From Polyodon spathula (lineage: Eukaryota > Chordata > Actinopteri > Acipenseriformes > Polyodontidae): a stretch of 64,000 nucleotides of DNA. Positions 59,816 through 64,000 of the stretch are shown in pieces. The notes under the pieces are model-generated. The model was given only the letters and a program-made list of their open reading frames with translations, did no database searches and had not been told where the DNA came from. A program made the translations under genes and the position numbers. Where the stretch lies: contig NC_054536.1 of assembly GCF_017654505.1 (NCBI RefSeq), positions 33,396,446 through 33,460,445 of the forward strand. Reading direction: 5' to 3'. Positions within the stretch are counted from its first letter, which is position 1. Every line of letters begins with the position of its first letter.

Positions 59816-62256
59816 TTAGACAATCATATACATCAAAGGATGTGCACAGTAAGGTCATTGCTGTATCAGTATTGTAGAACATATTAGTGTATGTTCTGTA
59901 CTGGCCATGGTGGTGCCCATTAATTTACAGTAATTGGACTATAGCTAACCCATAAGCCTGACCTGCTTTGCGCTTCCTTTAGATACATATATCTTAATGT
60001 GCAGTTTTGAAATTTTTTTTTAAAAATTTCATAGTAAACATGTATTTTCATTTTAAAACATGATATCTGGTACTACACTAGGTTATAGAAAGTATTTACT
60101 TACCATTCCTTTCTCAGGAAATCTGTTATACTTGCATTTTCATGGCCATTTTACCTCAGGCGTATCTTTTAGGTCAAAGCATGTTTTGTAGCTGAAAGCA
60201 TTTCAGTCAATAAGGGAAGTATCTGGTTGGTTATTGACATGAAGTTGGTGAAGGGATGGGGAGGTGAAATAAGCAAGGGTGGGCAGATAGAGTGCTTTAT
60301 GTGCACTCAATTTAAGCGATGGAGATGGATCACATCAGTTTACTGCAAAGCTACGTCTTAGTTGGTGCTTATCTTGGCGAGAGCCGAGTTCAAATCAGCA
60401 TGAAGTTCAACATCTACTCTCATGTAATGGAAATCTTAATTCTCTCAACCCTTAACACAAGCCTCAGCTGCAATGTGTTACATTTTATAATTAGAAGAGT
60501 TAAAACAGACTTCAGTTTTCTTAAGAGCTTGTCCATGTATAGGGCTTCTAGTTTTTTGTTTCTTATTTTCCATCTCTCTCCCTCCCTTAAAACATTCATT
60601 AATAGTTGTTAAGCCTTAACTGAATACCAGATTGTTTAAATTAGCAACACACTACTAGAAACTAATGCAGTGGAAATTAATAAACTGAATTTGGCAATCA
60701 GAGCCAGAACAAAATGTAGGTTCAAATAGAATCAGGTGAGATCAATGCAAGCCATTTGTTAACTCAATCAAGATTTGAGGGTAAAAAGATACAACTTCCT
60801 TTGACAATTAGTCTTAAGAAAGCGAGTTGACTCAAAATATGTTTAAAAGGACATCACGTGATCAAAAATAAAACCGGAAAACTAGAAGACCTATCTATGT
60901 AACAGAGCCTTAATGAGCCTGATTGCTAAACTGTCTAAAATGTCTCTGGTCCCTGTTTATAGCAAAAATATGTAAAATGCATTATTGATTAAATGCATCA
61001 ATTATATTTTGAAACGATGACTTAAGCCACTTACAGACCAAAAATCCTGAGTTAACATGACAGTAATTGCGATGGCCTGAATTGTTAAAAACAGGGGCAA
61101 GGTAACGGGCAAGGTAACACAAGCAGCCAGACAGCCATCACCAGGTGACCAGGGGTTAAATTGGGGCGGAATGGTCTGGAACGACGTTCCGCCTCTTGAG
61201 GATTCAAGCCATTAGCTTTCCTGGTCTTCTGATTGAAAGAAAAAAGTACCAATCATAGAGCACCCACTGGCATACAATTACAGCACCGGTTTGATGCTAC
61301 CCGCAGGCAAGCACAGTATATAGTAAAATCACGTGCCAAAGTTTATTCAGTTATAAGTTTGATGGTCATTGTGTAGGGACCGTAATGGCAGAGTGCAAGA
61401 AAAATGTTTTAAAAAAGAAAGATTTCAAGTTTCTTTCAGAGGTCTGTACCGATGTACAGATTTAGCTAAGTTTCATGGTAAAAAAATAAATAAAAATACA
61501 ACATGAAAAATAAACGTTGGTTGGGTTGCATCAATGATGACAAAATTATGATTACAGTTTTTTTAAGAATATTAAGAAATGACAATGATTTTGTAGAGGC
61601 ATTAATGTGTTAAAATACAATAAATACAGGCCCTGCCCAGACACTATAATGTCCATGTTTATGCATAAAAACATATTTTAAATAGATTAAAAGTAATTGC
61701 AGTTTGAGGTGGGTCTGTTTCCATTTATATTAAAGTGCTTATTTGAGTGTGTGCATTTAAAAAAAAATACGAATTACTCTTTCTAATAATATTACTATAG
61801 GCCTATGTTCCCTACCATAGTATTTCCCTACCATAAATGTTTTTTTTTTTTTAAATATTTGACTAGAAAATAATAAGGTTTTTTTTTTGTTTGTTTGTTT
61901 TATTTCCCTGTAATAAATATGTTTGTTGGTCTGTTTAAAATGGTGGCAACTGTGCAGTTAAATACTGCTTATGACTGCAAGATTGTATCTCATAATTTAA
62001 AAAGATATCAAAAGCATGAAGACAGCATTTACAGCATTGCCTCTTGAAATGTTAAATATTTCAAAATGTGTTCAGCTGACATAGCAATGCTTTAATTAAT
62101 TCATTAAAAATAATACTAAAACTGATCTTTTGGTGCTAAAGATATAGAACGTTATTTTTTAATCTTAAATATCACGCTGCTGAGATGACAAGAATAATTG
62201 TTATTGAATTTGCAGGTCTTTCAGTTGGTGAAATTATGCTTAATTTTACTGTGTTT
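59816..62256. other. noncoding stretch
   Basis: A CAGGGGTTAAATTGGGGCGG at 61,151 followed by the palindrome GGAACGACGTTCC could be a hAT-type end, but no partner was found. The rest is unrecognised. Confidence 0.35.
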
Positions 62257-62261
62257 AACCC

Positions 62262-62862
62262 TGTCACAAAGACGGCTGGAGTGGGTGACGTCGAACCAGA
62301 AACAGGAAATAAACAACAAGAGAGGTGGAGTTTGGTGGGGCTCAGCGAATGGTCTCACTTAGCATTTAATGAATGAACAGACACAGAAAATAAACGGTTG
62401 CAACAAACAAAAACAGGACACGCCACATTCGCCAAAATAAACAGACAAACAAAACGGACTAAACAAAACACGATGAGCAGATATTTTACTACTACGACTA
62501 CTATTATTATTATTAGTATTACCTCTGTCTCCAATCCCACTCTCCATTCACTGAACACACAACCCCGAGTGGGTGAAAACATGTTGATTTTATGCAGCTG
62601 TACCGAGACTCGACTGCTAATCAATCAGTCAACTGGAGTCTCGGTACAACTGCACGTGAATTAATAAAGTGCAATTCCACGTGCTCACATATTATTACAT
62701 TTTACTTGCACGTGAAGTGCTGTGCAGTACTCATGCCTAAATACAAATATACATTTTAAACACTCGTGTTACACAGACCCGTTTATATCCTGTGTACCTA
62801 TGACTAAACACCAACATTAACACACAACATATAATACACACAGTGGGGGGCACTTTGCCACA
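62262..62862 (+). mobile_element. solo LTR, family 2, copy 2
   Basis: Starts TGTCACAAAGACGGC and ends CTTTGCCACA (601 bp), flanked by AACCC at 62,257-62,261 and AACCC at 62,863-62,867. AATAAA lies at 62,663-62,668. It matches the LTR at 42,948 along its length and in the same orientation. Confidence 0.9.
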
Positions 62863-62867
62863 AACCC

Positions 62868-63669
62868 ACATTTGTCTGGTACAGTACAATGGGGGTTTGT
62901 TTTGCAAGTGGATAGTTCCACAAACCACATTATTTTCTATTTCACATGCACATTACGTACTGTATAAAGGTCTTCGGTGTTGGTAAGTCTAGGGGGTAGA
63001 ACAAATTGATTCATTTAATGCAAATCTGTGGAAAAAGATCACATACATTTGGCAGATTTGCCAGAGGATTACATTAAGGTTTTCTTGAATGATTTTAATG
63101 TTTTTCCTTAATATAAAAGTGCATGCACAGAATGTTTACTATAATTTTACAACTTTTTTTTTTTTGGCACAAATATAACTTTTGCACTGTTGGGTTGTCA
63201 TTAATGGCAGTACTGTATTATAATGTTGTTACCAGTGTATTTTAAAATGTAATTCTGTATAAAATGCTTGTGGCATTGTTTAATAAAAGCACATAGGAGT
63301 CCTTGAATAACGAATATAACTCATATAAATATAGTATATGCTAGCATACATTTAATTTATGTTTCATAAATTATATGTTATAGTAAAGATTACATAAATT
63401 AATCTAGGCCAATAAAAATATATAGTGTATTTCATTCAGGCTTTACAGTAAAGGTGCAGGCAGGAAAGTCTCACATCTTTCACAGTGAACAAAAGAACTT
63501 GTCAGAATACAAACTACATTTACTTTCCATATTTTATTTGAAATCGCTGCTCTTTAATGTTTGTTATTCCTTATACATAAAACAGTGAACATTCTATCAG
63601 AGACAAAACTAATGTATTTATTCTATGGCTTTTGGAGTTGCAAAATGTCTTTGTTCTGTTTTATTGCAG
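62868..63669. other. noncoding stretch upstream of the candidate exon
   Basis: Nothing is recognised until the pyrimidine-rich TTTGTTCTGTTTTATTGCAG that ends at 63,669 and could serve as a splice acceptor. Confidence 0.5.
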
Positions 63670-64000
63670 AAGAACTGATGATGAGTATTCTTCACAAACA
63701 CTGGCATTCCTAGCACAGCAGAGTGCAGCAGCACAGAGCCATTTGGATGATGCTTCTGAATTGCAACCTGCTGCTTCAACCAATAATGATGATACTGCCC
63801 CAGAATCTATTTTAAGCAGTCTGCCCGATTGCTGTAAAAGAAATCAGTACAGGTATTTTAAATCATCATACACATTTCTGATTGCTGCAAATAAGAATCT
63901 GGGATGCTCGGTATGCAAAGGAGTCTCATCTGGTGTTCACTGGAATGTGAAATCTGTTGTGTACGGGGAAAGTAAAGAGAAACAACAAACTTCCTTAAAT
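63670..64000 (+). CDS. candidate exon of a hAT-derived KIAA1586/ZNF862-like gene (partial, runs off window)
   Basis: After a good acceptor (TTCTGTTTTATTGCAG) one spare base is followed by 110 codons without a stop to the window end. It starts RTDDEYSSQTLAFLAQQSAA, passes a polar stretch, then reads SILSSLPDCCKRNQYRYFKS, YTFLIAANKNLGCSVCKGV and VKSVVYGESKEKQQTSLN. The order xxCW-x-xxQ-x-xxFK, LGC-x2-C, then V-x-x-x-GxxxExQ-xSLR is that of the N-terminal region of KIAA1586-like domesticated hAT proteins, with the C-x2-C of a likely zinc site at GCSVC. The frame has no Met, so a start must lie in an earlier exon. In a window where other coding remnants are shredded, its integrity is notable; a young hAT copy is the alternative. 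Confidence 0.6.

Noticed and set aside
60319..60612. Plus-strand open frame of 97 codons
   Set aside because: No family resemblance, ordinary AT-rich composition and no splice or neighbour support.
1..64000. CRISPR arrays, operons, Shine-Dalgarno sites
   Set aside because: Nothing of this kind is present; the transposon content is eukaryotic, and the only short-spaced repeats are micro- and minisatellites.

Overview
The window looks like vertebrate, most likely ray-finned fish, intergenic or intronic DNA. It is AT-rich and has no prokaryote-style gene packing. It carries decayed copies of many transposon classes typical of fish genomes: Tc1, PIF/Harbinger, hAT, piggyBac, a Crypton-like recombinase, Ty3/gypsy, DIRS, ERV, CR1/L2-type LINEs and tRNA-derived SINEs. 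The SINE at 49.7 kb makes me lean to a non-teleost ray-finned fish such as a sturgeon or paddlefish, but that is a weak inference from memory. Nearly all long open frames are remnants of mobile elements or shadows of repeats.

Layout. 0-14 kb: AT-rich DNA with a Tc1 element of IR/DR type (4.04-6.09 kb) split by a Harbinger fragment, a minus-strand hAT pseudogene (7.1-8.76 kb), an L2-type RT scrap, a Tol2-like hAT end and a hAT zinc-finger scrap. 15.3-21 kb: an ERV integrase fragment abutting a solo-LTR-like sequence, a complete but broken piggyBac element with TTAA sites (16.63-18.83 kb) and a longer relative of its short non-autonomous copies. 21.4-28.2 kb: one plus-strand non-LTR retrotransposon, interrupted by a foldback element plus a hAT, and by a 732-bp LTR with a 5-bp target duplication. 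29.5-30.8 kb: a small non-autonomous LTR element. 31-45 kb: mainly noncoding, with a 1.74-kb element with long terminal inverted repeats, a piggyBac MITE and a solo LTR. 45.4-48.0 kb: nested DNA elements containing a tyrosine-recombinase tail and a three-stem palindromic repeat that recurs at 50.4 kb. 48.5-50.1 kb: two SINE-like sequences. 51.4-59.8 kb: a second, minus-strand copy of the same LINE family, split by a nest of gypsy, DIRS and CR1 pieces, with a 60-bp minisatellite inside its ORF1. 62.26-62.86 kb: a second copy of the 42.9-kb LTR.

Host-gene candidates. Two putative exons on the plus strand have matching splice phase: 41,545-41,659 and 63,670 to the window end. The second encodes 110 uninterrupted codons resembling the cysteine-containing N-terminal region of hAT-derived KIAA1586/ZNF862-like proteins. 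If both are real, most of the right third of the window is a 22-kb intron. All family names come from motif recognition by eye; no search was run.
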